Shown: positions 20,877 to 30,002 of the stretch, piece after piece
How positions within the stretch are numbered: the stretch's first letter is position 1
Layout of the letters: each line of letters begins with the position of its first letter
The notes under the pieces: generated by a model
The model's input: the letters and a program-made list of their open reading frames with translations, nothing else
Told to the model about the DNA's origin: nothing
The model's database searches: none
Program-made: the position numbers and the translations under genes
Assembly: GCA_021287165.1 (NCBI GenBank)
Contig: JAJTAY010000013.1
Span: 1 to 64,000 of the forward strand
DNA from: Bacteroidia bacterium
GTDB lineage: Bacteria > Bacteroidota > Bacteroidia > Bacteroidales > F082
Direction of reading: 5' to 3'
DNA length: 64,000 bases

Positions 20877-21983
20877 TTATTCAACCCAATCTGCTATAAA
20901 CAGATTGGTGTCGCGTGTGCCGTTGTTGTTGCGATTGCTCGAAAAGATCAGCTTTTTGCCATCGAAGGTAAACATGGGGAATGAGTCGAAAGTGTCGTCG
21001 AAAGTGATCTGCTTAAGTCCGGTACCATCGAGGTTAATCATGAAGATGTTGAACTGCCAGCCACGCTCGGAGTGGTGGTTCGAGCTGAAAAGTATCTTGT
21101 CGCCCGAGGGGTGGAAGTAGGGCGCCCAGTTGGCTTTGCCGAGGTTTGTTACCTGACGGAGGTTTGAGCCATCGACATCACAAACAAAAATTTCCATTTC
21201 TGTGGGCTTCACCAGTCCTTCGCTCAGCAATTGCTTGTATTCCTCAATCTGTTCGGGCGTCTTCGGACGTGAGGCTCTGAAAACGATCTTCGAACCGTCG
21301 GGCGAAAAGAATGCGCCGCCATCGTATCCCAATTCGTTGGTAATCTGCTTTACATTGCTTCCGTCAATGTCCATCACATAGAGTTCAAGGTCGCCGCTGC
21401 GGTCGCTGGTAAATACAATCTTGTCGCCTTTGGGCGAAACGGTGGCTTCGGCATCATAACTCTTGCTTTGCGTCAGCTGCTTGATAATATTGCCTTTAAG
21501 GTCGGCCACAAAGATGTCGTAATCGTCATAAATCGGCCAGACGTATTTTCCGTCTTCACGTCGTGGCGGAACGTGCGGACAGCTTTCGCCTCCCAGGTGT
21601 GTCGAGGCAAACAGAATGGTGGTGTCGCCTGGCATAAAATAGGAGCAGGTTGTGCGTCCCAATCCCGTACTGATCATTTGCGGGCGCTGCGATTTCATAT
21701 TCGCTTCGTCGAGGCGAACGTAAAAAATCTGGTCGCATTCAAGTCCCCAGGCGGGGTTATTCGACTGGAAAACAATCATCTGATCGTCGAAACTGAAATA
21801 AGCTTCTGCATTGTCGCCGCCAAAAGTGAGCTGGCGAATGTTGGCCAAATGCTCCTCTTGTTCGTAATGTATGTCGGTTTTCACCGGAACTTGACGTTCG
21901 CCTTGTTGCTTATGGTCATGGCGATGGCCGCAGCCTGAAACAATTAAGGTTGAAATGGTTAAGATTGAAAGGAGTTTTTTCAT
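20877..21983 (-). CDS. TolB-like beta-propeller (PD40) lipoprotein
   Basis: 368 residues. Lipoprotein signal with LIVSGC (Cys18), then a His/Asp-rich linker (GHRHDHK). The rest is a six-bladed WD40-like/PD40 propeller, shown by repeated phrases such as AEATVSPKGDKIVFTSDRSGDLELYVMD (about 175-200), DGGAFFSPDGSKIVF and WAPYFHPSGDKILFSSN. Similar propellers bind peptides or act as periplasmic scaffolds. There is no TolA/Pal context, so this is not the tol-pal TolB itself. Transcribed alone: a -7 box precedes it and a terminator follows. Confidence 0.85.
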   Translation of the reverse strand: MKKLLSILTISTLIVSGCGHRHDHKQQGERQVPVKTDIHYEQEEHLANIRQLTFGGDNAEAYFSFDDQMIVFQSNNPAWGLECDQIFYVRLDEANMKSQRPQMISTGLGRTTCSYFMPGDTTILFASTHLGGESCPHVPPRREDGKYVWPIYDDYDIFVADLKGNIIKQLTQSKSYDAEATVSPKGDKIVFTSDRSGDLELYVMDIDGSNVKQITNELGYDGGAFFSPDGSKIVFRASRPKTPEQIEEYKQLLSEGLVKPTEMEIFVCDVDGSNLRQVTNLGKANWAPYFHPSGDKILFSSNHHSERGWQFNIFMINLDGTGLKQITFDDTFDSFPMFTFDGKKLIFSSNRNNNGTRDTNLFIADWVE

Positions 21984-22019
21984 CTGTATTTTGATAAATT
22001 AATGATTAACAACGAACTG

Positions 22020-22027
22020 CAAAAATA
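22020..22027 (-). promoter_or_regulatory. -7 box (TATTTTTG) for the TolB-like gene
   Basis: Minus-strand TATTTTTG matches TAnnTTTG, 36 nt before the ATG. -33 box unclear. Confidence 0.4.
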
Positions 22028-22093
22028 GCCGGATAGGCTTAGTTGTCGGGCTCAGGAACGGTGTTTAAAATGATAATAAATGTTAACGGGGGA

Positions 22094-22121
22094 TTCAAAA
22101 TTCAAAATTCAAGATTCAAAA
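22094..22121. repeat. TTCAAAA/TTCAAGA heptamer array (4 units)
   Basis: TTCAAAA x2, TTCAAGA, TTCAAAA, then an inverted TTTGAAAA. Lies about 30 nt past the uvrA stop; shares 25 identical bases with 7713-7737. Confidence 0.8.
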
Positions 22122-22151
22122 TTTGAAAAGTTTGGGGTTGGAGGATAGCAT

Positions 22152-24965
22152 TCAGTCAGTCACCTTGCCGGCTATGGAAGCTGCGGTATAGGATTCATTG
22201 CATTTGGCCAATTGCTCGGGTGTGCCTTCGAAAACAATGTTGCCTCCGGCATCGCCGCCTTCCGGTCCGAGGTCGATCACCCAGTCGGCGCTTTTTATCA
22301 CTTCAGGATTGTGTTCGATCACCACGAGGCTGTGTCCGTTCTCTACAAGGGCATTCAAGGCATCCATAAGCTTGCCGATGTCGTGAAAATGCAGGCCTGT
22401 GGTTGGCTCGTCGAAGATGAACAGCGTGGGTTTCTCTGCTTCGCCTTTGGTGAGGAAGAAAGCAAGCTTGATGCGCTGGGCCTCGCCGCCGCTGAGGGTG
22501 TTCGACGATTGTCCCATTTTCAGGTAGCCAAGGCCTACGTTTTTCAGAGGCATCAATTTTTGGTTGATGCGTTTGCAACCGGCATGATGCTTTTCGTGCT
22601 TCGCAAAAAAATCGATGGCGTCCTCGATGGTCATATCGAGGATGTCGGCTATGTTCAGACCATGGAAATTGATTTCCAGAACCTCTTCCTTAAAACGCTT
22701 GCCATGGCAGACTTCGCATTGCAAAAACACATCGGCCATAAACTGCATCTCAATTTTGACGGTGCCTTCGCCTTCACAGGCATCGCATCGGCCACCCGGT
22801 ACATTGAAAGAGAAAAAACCAGGCTTGTAGCCGCGCATCTTTGCCGCTTTTGTGTCGGCCAGCAATTGCCTGATCTCGTCAAAGGCTTTTACATAAGTTA
22901 CTGGATTGGAGCGCGATGACCTGCCTATGGGATTTTGGTCGATCATCTCTACCGATGCTATGCGGCTCAGCTCGCCACGCAGCTCGCCAAACGAACCCGT
23001 GCGGTCGGCATGGCCTCCGGTGAGTTTGCGCAGGGCAGGGTAGAGGATGCCGCGCACCAGCGACGATTTGCCCGAGCCGCTCACCCCGGTTACGACGGTC
23101 ATAACATTCAAAGGGAACTTAACATCGATGTTCTTCAGGTTGTTCTCGCTGGCTCCAACCACTTCGATGTAATTGCTCCATCTGCGCCTTATTTTTGGCA
23201 CAGGAATGTGCATCGCTCCGCTTAAATACTTTCCGGTCAGGCTCTTTTCGTTCACAAGAATTTCATCGTAATGGCCTTCGGCCACAAGTTCTCCCCCCAG
23301 ACGGCCGGCAAACGGGCCTATATCGATCACATGGTCGGCGGCTTTGATGATGTCTTCGTCATGTTCAACAACAATCACGGTATTGCCGATGTCGCGCAAC
23401 CGTTTCAGCACACCGATAAGCCGCAAGGTATCGCGCGGGTGAAGCCCTATGCTGGGCTCGTCGAGGATGTAAGTGGAGCCTACCAGGCTGCTGCCCAGCG
23501 AAGTAGCAAGGTTAATGCGCTGCGATTCGCCTCCGCTCAGGGTGTTCGAAAGGCGGTTGAGGGTTAGGTATCCAAGGCCTACGTCAAGCAAAAAGCGCAG
23601 CCTGTTGATGATTTCCTTGAGTAGCCGCTCGGCGATCTTTTGCTCGGTTTCGTCGAGGCTGATGTTTTCGAAAAAGTTGTAAAGCCTGTCTAAAGGCATC
23701 AGCATCAATTCAGGCAGATTCTTTCCGCCTACCTTTACATAGGCGGCATCGGAACGCAGGCGTGTACCCTGGCAGTCGGGACAGGTGGTTTTGCCGCGGT
23801 ATCGCGACAACATCACACGGTATTGAATCTTATAGCTTTGTTCCTCCAGGTGTCTGAAAAATGCATCAAGCCCGTCGAAATATTCGTTGCCCGACCACAA
23901 AAGTTTGCGCTCCTCCTGGCTCAATTTGTAATAAGGCCTGTGCACCGGAAAACCAAACTTGTGCGCCGTTTGAAGCAGTTGTGTGAGCCATTCGCCCATT
24001 TTTTCGCCTTTCCAGCAAGCTATAGCACCTTCGTAAACCGACAAAGCCTTGTTGGGAACAACAAGATCCTCGTCAATGCCGATTACTGTGCCGAACCCTT
24101 CGCAGGTTTTGCATGCTCCGAGCGGATTGTTGAACGTAAACATATGCACCGAAGGCTCCTGAAAGGTGATGCCATCAGCTTCAAAACGATCGGAGAACCA
24201 TGCTTCCATCCACTCGTCAGCAATGCAGTATCTCAACAAACAGCTACTCCTTCCTTCGTAAAAGGCGGTCAGCACCGAATCGGCGGCACGGGCTTCCAGA
24301 TCATCCTTCGTTTTATCAACGGTGAGACGATCAAGAATTATTCTGTATTCATTAATCGGACTAAGTTTCTCTTTTTCAAGTAAATCCTCAATACGAAGCA
24401 CCTCGCTGTCTCTCATCACACGGGCAAAGCCCTGCTGCAACAAAACAGAGAGCTGCTCCTGCGTGCTTCGTCCGTTGATTTGTCGCAGTGGTGCAAGTAT
24501 AAATACCTGTGTGCCTTCGGGCAGCGCACTGATAAACTGTACCACATCTTTCACCTGATGCCTTTTTACCTGCTGGCCCGATACGGGAGAATAGGTCCTG
24601 CCTATGCGGGCGAAAAGGAGCTTCATGTATTCATAAATCTCCGTGCTGGTGCCAACAGTCGAACGAGGATTACGTGAGTTGACCTTTTGCTCGATAGCAA
24701 TGGCAGGTGATAATCCATGAATAAAGTCCACATCGGGCTTGCTCATTCTGCCGAGAAACTGGCGGGCGTAGGCGCTCAAACTCTCTACATAGCGGCGCTG
24801 ACCCTCGGCATAAAGCGTATCGAAAGCCAGCGATGACTTGCCCGAGCCGGAAAGTCCGGTAATAACGGTAAACTTATTTTTTGGGATGCTGACACTCAGG
24901 TTTTTAAGGTTGTTTACCCTTGCCCTGACGATGGATATTGAGGTGGCAGCAGTGGGGGGTAGCAT
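22152..24965 (-). CDS. uvrA: UvrA excinuclease ATPase
   Basis: 937 residues. Damage-recognition subunit of nucleotide excision repair. Two ABC modules: Walker [10 protein letters not shown] near residue 37 and GVSGSGKSS near 630; signatures [14 protein letters not shown] and [14 protein letters not shown]. The second zinc module is complete (CDACEG ... CEVCHG). The first retains only its distal CxxC (CKTC); the proximal pair is absent, replaced by a segment with [15 protein letters not shown]. That pattern is known to me from Bacteroidota UvrA paralogues, so a second uvrA may exist elsewhere. Single-gene unit. Confidence 0.95.
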   Translation of the reverse strand: MLPPTAATSISIVRARVNNLKNLSVSIPKNKFTVITGLSGSGKSSLAFDTLYAEGQRRYVESLSAYARQFLGRMSKPDVDFIHGLSPAIAIEQKVNSRNPRSTVGTSTEIYEYMKLLFARIGRTYSPVSGQQVKRHQVKDVVQFISALPEGTQVFILAPLRQINGRSTQEQLSVLLQQGFARVMRDSEVLRIEDLLEKEKLSPINEYRIILDRLTVDKTKDDLEARAADSVLTAFYEGRSSCLLRYCIADEWMEAWFSDRFEADGITFQEPSVHMFTFNNPLGACKTCEGFGTVIGIDEDLVVPNKALSVYEGAIACWKGEKMGEWLTQLLQTAHKFGFPVHRPYYKLSQEERKLLWSGNEYFDGLDAFFRHLEEQSYKIQYRVMLSRYRGKTTCPDCQGTRLRSDAAYVKVGGKNLPELMLMPLDRLYNFFENISLDETEQKIAERLLKEIINRLRFLLDVGLGYLTLNRLSNTLSGGESQRINLATSLGSSLVGSTYILDEPSIGLHPRDTLRLIGVLKRLRDIGNTVIVVEHDEDIIKAADHVIDIGPFAGRLGGELVAEGHYDEILVNEKSLTGKYLSGAMHIPVPKIRRRWSNYIEVVGASENNLKNIDVKFPLNVMTVVTGVSGSGKSSLVRGILYPALRKLTGGHADRTGSFGELRGELSRIASVEMIDQNPIGRSSRSNPVTYVKAFDEIRQLLADTKAAKMRGYKPGFFSFNVPGGRCDACEGEGTVKIEMQFMADVFLQCEVCHGKRFKEEVLEINFHGLNIADILDMTIEDAIDFFAKHEKHHAGCKRINQKLMPLKNVGLGYLKMGQSSNTLSGGEAQRIKLAFFLTKGEAEKPTLFIFDEPTTGLHFHDIGKLMDALNALVENGHSLVVIEHNPEVIKSADWVIDLGPEGGDAGGNIVFEGTPEQLAKCNESYTAASIAGKVTD

Positions 24966-25004
24966 AGGCAGGTGAAAAAAATTTGCGCGAAATTACCATA
25001 AAAA

Positions 25005-25035
25005 CTTGCATTGGTTTGATTAGTGTTTATTTTTG
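25005..25035 (+). promoter_or_regulatory. Bacteroidota-type promoter for the ECF sigma gene
   Basis: TTG (25006-25008), 19 bp, TATTTTTG (25028-25035). The transcript would have a leader of about 90 nt, with AAGGAG just before the ATG. Confidence 0.6.
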
Positions 25036-25134
25036 CAAGCTGCGAAAGCATTGTTGTATCTATAACCCAACACTAACAGGAGGACCGCTATCGAGATAAA
25101 CTCTACCCTTTGAACCTTAAAAAAAAGGAGCTCT

Positions 25135-25722
25135 ATGAATGCTATTGAACGTAGCGACAAGGAGCTGGTAGAGAGTTATCTGAGTGGTAATCAAGCCAGT
25201 TTCGAGATTTTACTCAACCGCCATCAGTCGCGGGTTTTCTCGTATATCCTCATGTTGGTGCGCGATCGCCAGCTGGCCGACGATATTTTTCAGGATACCT
25301 TTATCAAAGTCATCCGCACCCTGCACAGCGGCACCTACAACGAAGAGGGTAAGTTTATCCAGTGGGTAATGCGCATTGCCCACAACCTCATCATCGACCA
25401 TTTCCGCAAGGCCAAACGCCTGCCCACCGTCGACAGCGGTGGCGAGGAAACCCGCCTAATCGACCGGTTAGGACATAAAGATCCTTCGGTGGAAGAAAAA
25501 CTCATCAACGAGCAGATTCATGACCATGTGCGAAAAATGATCGACTTTTTGCCCGAGGAACAGCGCGAAGTGCTTTATCTGCGCATGTATGCCGATATGA
25601 GCTTTAAGGAGATTGCCGAGCTGACCAATGTGAGCATCAACACCGCTCTGGGACGCATGCGGTATGCCTTGCTCAACCTGCGCAAAATGGCCCGCGAAAA
25701 AAACCTGACCCTCAGCTATTGA
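25135..25722 (+). CDS. ECF-type RNA polymerase sigma factor
   Basis: 195 residues. Sigma region 2 covers about residues 20-95 (RVFSYILMLVRDRQLADDIFQDTFIKVIR, then WVMRIAHNLIIDHFRK), region 4 about 130-190 (LPEEQREVLYLRMYADMSFKEIAELTNVSINTALGRMRYAL). No anti-sigma gene of a recognised type follows; only a small unknown protein does, so control is not obvious. A good SD (AAGGAG, 25125-25130) stands at the usual distance, which is unusual in this phylum. Which promoters it reads is not visible from sequence. Confidence 0.93.
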   Translation: MNAIERSDKELVESYLSGNQASFEILLNRHQSRVFSYILMLVRDRQLADDIFQDTFIKVIRTLHSGTYNEEGKFIQWVMRIAHNLIIDHFRKAKRLPTVDSGGEETRLIDRLGHKDPSVEEKLINEQIHDHVRKMIDFLPEEQREVLYLRMYADMSFKEIAELTNVSINTALGRMRYALLNLRKMAREKNLTLSY

Positions 25723-25796
25723 TTTCTTTGCAGGCGAAATAATAAATCGGTTTGAGCTTCCGTTATTATGCCGAAGTTCAACCTCAAAGCCTGCTT

Positions 25797-26009
25797 ATGA
25801 AGAAATCCTTTACGCTACAACCCTATTTTCCTGAAAATGAGACCAAAGATGGCAGGAAGCTGTTTGCGGTCAACACCCGAAACCGGTTCAGGAAAAGCAA
25901 CAGGAACAGACCTTCCGCGCTTGCGCTGCGCAATATACTCGGATTTGCGGCAGCCTGCAGTTTCCAGAAAACCCAACTGCAGGGCACGCTCGAAATCGTG
26001 ATCAACTGA
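25797..26009 (+). CDS. Small hypothetical protein after the sigma factor
   Basis: 70 residues from ATG 25797 (the frame is open from 25752). Basic middle (RNRFRKSNRNRPS) and a C-terminal helix-strand pattern ALRNILGFAAACSF ... GTLEIVIN. I recall short Bacteroidota proteins with a similar ILxFAxA ... N ending, but cannot name a family. It fits exactly between the sigma gene and nth with no overlap. Function unknown; an accessory to the sigma factor is only a positional guess. Confidence 0.5.
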   Translation: MKKSFTLQPYFPENETKDGRKLFAVNTRNRFRKSNRNRPSALALRNILGFAAACSFQKTQLQGTLEIVIN

Positions 26010-26022
26010 AGCTGAAACGTTT

Positions 26023-26667
26023 TTGAGAACCAAAGAGCGTTTTGCACGTTTCGTGCAACATTTTTCAGTCGAAATGCCGGTGGCGGAAACCGAACTGGTA
26101 TATGAATCGCCTTACCAGCTCCTTGTGGCCGTCATCCTTTCGGCCCAGTGCACCGACAAGCGTGTAAATATGCTTACACCCGCATTTTTCGAACGTTTTC
26201 CCACTGCTGAAGCGCTGGCTGCTGCCGAAGTGGATGAGGTGTTCGCACTGGTGAAAAGCTGCTCATATCCCAACAACAAATCGCGCAACCTTATTGGGAT
26301 GGCCCGCACACTGATGAACGAATTTGGTGGTGTAGTTCCCTCTTCTGTTGACGAATTGCAAAAGCTTCCGGGGGTTGGACGTAAAACGGCCAACGTGGTG
26401 GCTTCGGTGGTTTTCGATCAGCCAGCCATGGCCGTTGATACCCACGTTTTCAGGGTAGCCGAACGCATCGGCTTGACTACGAAGGCAAAAAATCCCCTCG
26501 ACTCGGAACGTCAGCTCGTAAAGCACCTGCCCGAAGCCGTCATCCCAAAGGCGCATCACTGGCTCATTTTGCATGGTCGCTACGTGTGCAAGGCACGAAA
26601 TCCTTTGTGCCACCAATGCAGCATCACCCATTTCTGCCGATGGTTCGAAAAGCATAATCCAGCCTAA
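26023..26667 (+). CDS. nth: Endonuclease III (DNA glycosylase/AP lyase)
   Basis: 214 residues starting at TTG 26023. Removes oxidised pyrimidines. Helix-hairpin-helix LPGVGRKTANVV with the catalytic Lys (about 121), the catalytic Asp in VDTHVFRV (about 140), and a 4Fe-4S cluster motif C-x6-C-x2-C-x5-C at residues 189-205. A TGA lies in frame at 25999 and there is no ATG between it and 26023. The next ATG (residue 18) would remove conserved residues, so TTG is the only start that gives a full-length enzyme. Confidence 0.95.
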   Translation: MRTKERFARFVQHFSVEMPVAETELVYESPYQLLVAVILSAQCTDKRVNMLTPAFFERFPTAEALAAAEVDEVFALVKSCSYPNNKSRNLIGMARTLMNEFGGVVPSSVDELQKLPGVGRKTANVVASVVFDQPAMAVDTHVFRVAERIGLTTKAKNPLDSERQLVKHLPEAVIPKAHHWLILHGRYVCKARNPLCHQCSITHFCRWFEKHNPA

Positions 26668-26683
26668 CAATTTGGTCGTTCTG

Positions 26684-26714
26684 TTGTTTCAGGAGCGGTT
26701 AATTCATACTTTTG
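26684..26714 (+). promoter_or_regulatory. Bacteroidota-type promoter for bcp-recA
   Basis: TTG (26684-26686), 20 bp, TACTTTTG (26707-26714). Places the transcript start about 15 nt before the bcp ATG. Confidence 0.65.
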
Positions 26715-26736
26715 TTTCACCTAAAATCTGTCAACA

Positions 26737-27192
26737 ATGTTGAAGAAAGGCGATGCCGCCCCTAATTTTTCGGGCAAAGACCAAAATGGCAACGAAGTGA
26801 ACCTTAGTCAGTTCAGTGGTAAAAAGCTGGTCATTTATTTCTATCCGAAAGACGATACTCCCGGTTGTACCAAAGAAGCCTGCAACCTCAGGGACAATTA
26901 CGAAGCCATGCTTGCAAAAGGCTTTTCTGTTGTGGGTGTAAGCCCCGACAGCGAGGCCTCCCACAAGAAGTTCGCAGGCAAATACAACCTTCCTTTTCCG
27001 CTCATTGCCGACCCTACGCTTGAGATTATCAAAGCCTACGGAGCCTGGGGAAAGAAGTCGATGTACGGCAAAGAATATGAAGGTTTGCTTCGCACCACCT
27101 TCATCATCGACGAAAACGGCAAGGTGGAGCAGGTGATCGAAAAGGTGAAGACCGACGATCACGCCAATCAGATTTTCAAACTTTATCAATAA
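26737..27192 (+). CDS. bcp: Thioredoxin-dependent thiol peroxidase (BCP/PrxQ)
   Basis: 151 residues. Reduces hydrogen peroxide and organic peroxides with electrons from thioredoxin. Thioredoxin fold with the peroxidatic Cys44 in YPKDDTPGCTKEAC and a candidate resolving Cys49 five residues on, as in the atypical two-Cys PrxQ type. Full length. Its stop is 3 nt before the recA ATG, so the two are expressed together, a plausible link between oxidative defence and repair with nth upstream. Confidence 0.95.
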   Translation: MLKKGDAAPNFSGKDQNGNEVNLSQFSGKKLVIYFYPKDDTPGCTKEACNLRDNYEAMLAKGFSVVGVSPDSEASHKKFAGKYNLPFPLIADPTLEIIKAYGAWGKKSMYGKEYEGLLRTTFIIDENGKVEQVIEKVKTDDHANQIFKLYQ

Positions 27193-27195
27193 ATC

Positions 27196-28227
27196 ATGAC
27201 ATCCGACAAAGCCAAAGAAAACATCGACAAGCTCAGGCTTGAGAAGCTCAAAGCCCTCGAATCCACGCTGGGAAATATTGAAAAGAATTTCGGCAAAGGC
27301 AGCATCATGAAGCTGGGCGACCAGGCTGTCGAAAAGCTTGATGCCATTTCCACCGGCTCGATCGGACTCGATGCGGCGCTGGGTGTGGGCGGCCTGCCAA
27401 AAGGCCGTATTACCGAGATTTACGGTCCGGAAAGCTCCGGAAAAACCACGCTGGCCCTGCACGTTATTGCCGAATCGCAGAAAAAGGGTGGCATTGCCGC
27501 TTTTGTTGATGCCGAGCATGCTTTCGACCGTTTCTATGCTCAAAAGCTTGGTGTGGACATCGATAACCTGCTGGTTGCCCAGCCCGATTATGGCGAGCAG
27601 GCCCTCGAAATTGCTGAAAACCTGATTCGTTCAGGGGCCATCGATGTGATTGTTATCGACTCGGTGGCGGCACTCACACCCAAAGCAGAGATTGAAGGCG
27701 AAATGGGCGACTCGAAGGTGGGTTTGCAGGCGAGACTTATGTCGCAGGCTTTACGGAAACTCACGGCTACGATAAACAAAACCGGTTCGGTTTGCATTTT
27801 TATAAACCAATTGCGCGAGAAAATCGGCGTCATGTTTGGCAATCCGGAAACCACCACCGGCGGCAATGCCCTCAAATTCTACAGCTCCGTAAGGCTCGAT
27901 ATCCGCAAAGTAAGCCAGATCAAGGATGGCGAAAACATGACCGGTAACCGTGTGAAGGTGAAAGTGGTCAAAAACAAGGTGGCACCGCCGTTCAAAAAGG
28001 CCGAATTCGACATTCTGTATGGCGAGGGAATATCGCGACTGGGTGAAGTGATCGACCTTGGCGTTGAATTTAATATCATCAAAAAAAGCGGAAGCTGGTT
28101 CAGCTATGGCGAAACGCGTCTCGGACAAGGCCGTGATGCCGTTAAAAATACCCTGCGTGACAACCCTGATCTGGCCGAACAGCTCGAGGAACAAATCAAG
28201 GTCGCTTTGACGCAGGCCAACATCTGA
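27196..28227 (+). CDS. recA: Recombinase RecA
   Basis: 343 residues. ATP-dependent strand exchange and SOS coprotease. Walker [10 protein letters not shown] at residues 77-85, Walker [11 protein letters not shown], the L1 segment [15 protein letters not shown], the L2 segment containing [17 protein letters not shown], and the C-terminal acidic end ([17 protein letters not shown]). No inteins. Transcribed from the promoter before bcp. A terminator hairpin lies 22 nt past the stop. Confidence 0.99.
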   Translation: MTSDKAKENIDKLRLEKLKALESTLGNIEKNFGKGSIMKLGDQAVEKLDAISTGSIGLDAALGVGGLPKGRITEIYGPESSGKTTLALHVIAESQKKGGIAAFVDAEHAFDRFYAQKLGVDIDNLLVAQPDYGEQALEIAENLIRSGAIDVIVIDSVAALTPKAEIEGEMGDSKVGLQARLMSQALRKLTATINKTGSVCIFINQLREKIGVMFGNPETTTGGNALKFYSSVRLDIRKVSQIKDGENMTGNRVKVKVVKNKVAPPFKKAEFDILYGEGISRLGEVIDLGVEFNIIKKSGSWFSYGETRLGQGRDAVKNTLRDNPDLAEQLEEQIKVALTQANI

Positions 28228-28232
28228 TCTCT

Positions 28233-29300
28233 ATGAAGTACGATTTTGCACCGCCATGCCACAACAAGGCAGGGCGGTTTTTTTACGAAAGAATTCAAAT
28301 CCTGCTGTTTGCGCTATTGGTAGTCATGATGGCTGCATATGGATGCAAAAACACTGTCAACAAGGAAGACGTCACTAGCGAAAGTCCTACCGACCCACTC
28401 GAACTCCTCAATCAAAAGATCGAGGCCGACAGCACCAATGCTACCTTGTACAACGACAGGGCAAAGCTGTTTCTGAGCAGAAGTCAGACCGACAAAGCTT
28501 TGATGGATCTTAACAGGGCTCTTGAGCTCAATCCTTCGGATGCTGCCACATTCATGACGCTCGCCGATGCCTATCTGATGATGGAAAAGCCTGAAAATGT
28601 TAATGCCGCGCTGCTGAAGGCCGTGGAGCTTGCACCTCAGGACCCGATGCCGCTGGTCAAATTGGCCGAGCTTAATCTTATGCTGGAACAATACAACACC
28701 GCACTGGCATTTACCGATCGTTCCCTGGAAATCAGCAAATTCAATCCTGAAGCTTATTTTGTCAGAGGCTCGGTATTTCTTGCACGTAAGGATACTGTGT
28801 CAGCATTGCGCAATATCCTGCTTGCGCTCGATCAGAAGCAGGATTTCTATGAAGCGCTCATTAAACTTGGCGTCATATACACCGAGCAGCGCAATCCCCT
28901 TGCCGAGCAATACCTCCAAAGGGCCCTGAAGCTATTTCCCAATTCATTGCAGGCACGGTATCAGCTGGCACTCTATCTGCAGGATAACCTCAGGCCGGAA
29001 GAAGCGCTGCAGCATTATGATACGCTGCTGGCCCAGATACCAAACCACCCGCTGGTGCTCTACAACAAAGGCTATGTGCATCTGGTTTATCTGAACGATT
29101 ATGCCACGGCGATCGATTTCTTTGACCAGGCGCTTATCAACGATCCGAATTACGTGGATGCCCTGTACAACAAGGGCAGGGCATTGGAAGAAATGGGCAG
29201 GTATGTCAATGCACGCGACGTGTACAACGAAGTGCTTCGCCGCCGGCCAAACCACGAGCTTGCCGTTCAGGCGCTCAATCGCCTGGATCTCAGGAAATAA
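28233..29300 (+). CDS. TPR-repeat lipoprotein
   Basis: 355 residues as an open frame from ATG 28233. A membrane segment ends in MAAYGC (Cys38), a lipoprotein signal. About eight tetratricopeptide repeats follow over residues 65-350 (for example NDRAKLFLSRSQTDKALMDL and YNKGRALEEMGRYVNARDVY). A protein-protein scaffold, probably in the periplasm on the inner face of the outer membrane. The start is unsettled: the ATG is 5 nt after the recA stop, but codons 7-18 lie inside a textbook terminator (28250-28284), and there is no later ATG before the signal peptide core. Ends 3 nt before the convergent lipoprotein gene. Confidence 0.8.
   Translation: MKYDFAPPCHNKAGRFFYERIQILLFALLVVMMAAYGCKNTVNKEDVTSESPTDPLELLNQKIEADSTNATLYNDRAKLFLSRSQTDKALMDLNRALELNPSDAATFMTLADAYLMMEKPENVNAALLKAVELAPQDPMPLVKLAELNLMLEQYNTALAFTDRSLEISKFNPEAYFVRGSVFLARKDTVSALRNILLALDQKQDFYEALIKLGVIYTEQRNPLAEQYLQRALKLFPNSLQARYQLALYLQDNLRPEEALQHYDTLLAQIPNHPLVLYNKGYVHLVYLNDYATAIDFFDQALINDPNYVDALYNKGRALEEMGRYVNARDVYNEVLRRRPNHELAVQALNRLDLRK
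28250..28284 (+). terminator. recA terminator overlapping the next open frame
   Basis: ACCGCC-at-GCC / GGC-ag-GGCGGT with seven T after it (28278-28284). A strong intrinsic terminator for bcp-recA that lies within the N-terminal codons of the TPR frame. Confidence 0.8.
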
Positions 29301-29303
29301 AGT

Positions 29304-30002
29304 CTACCTGGTGTAGGGAATCAGATTGGATTCGACGAGCTCCCAATTATCGATTACCTGAGGTGTGCTTCGGGGTCGGTGGAGCTGATACCTGACAATG
29401 CCGTAGTTTTTGGCAATCCAGAAATCAAAAAATGCGGTATCAGGAGCGTTTTGATAATCAATCACTTTAGTGTGATAAACATCGGAATAGTTCCTTCCCT
29501 GAATCGTAAGTGATGGTATCTTCTCTACGGTTGTGTAATTGCCTTCATTTATTCCCAGCAACTGTTCTTCTCCGAAATTGAGGTTGGTGATCAGTGCCCT
29601 GTAATACCTGCCATTATTGAAATAGAGCCGGAAATTGTCGCTGGCGGAGTTATTGCCATATACTTTCCCAACCGTTAGCTCGTATTTGGTAAGACCTGTG
29701 AAACGAGCGCTTAAAACAGACTCAATTGCCTGATAGTAAAAGCCTTTCGGATTCAGGACATCAGAATGAAAACGCTTGTCTTTAAAGGTGCGCAACACCC
29801 TCACGGTATCCCGGTTTGAATTAGGATCGCCGGTTGTTGTCTTGAGGTAGATCCAGAATGAAAGCGAGTCGAAGGCGGTGTATTGCCTGAATTCCTGATC
29901 GATCTCGTAAACTTCTGGTGGCCTCAGGTCATCCACCTTGCATGAATGCATGAAAAAGCCCCCAAAAATTGCAACGAGGGCAGCGATGAAAATTTGTTTC
30001 AT
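29304..30002 (-). CDS. Hypothetical lipoprotein
   Basis: 232 residues. Lipoprotein signal with FMHSC (Cys21). No known domain is recognised. The body is rich in aromatic residues and beta pattern (FRLYFNNGRYYRALITNLNFG; AFFDFWIAKNYGIVRYQL), suggesting a compact beta-fold. Its ATG overlaps the stop of the deformylase-like gene (ATGA), so the two are translated together. A shared role in the periplasm is possible but not shown. Confidence 0.75.
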   Translation of the reverse strand: MKQIFIAALVAIFGGFFMHSCKVDDLRPPEVYEIDQEFRQYTAFDSLSFWIYLKTTTGDPNSNRDTVRVLRTFKDKRFHSDVLNPKGFYYQAIESVLSARFTGLTKYELTVGKVYGNNSASDNFRLYFNNGRYYRALITNLNFGEEQLLGINEGNYTTVEKIPSLTIQGRNYSDVYHTKVIDYQNAPDTAFFDFWIAKNYGIVRYQLHRPRSTPQVIDNWELVESNLIPYTR

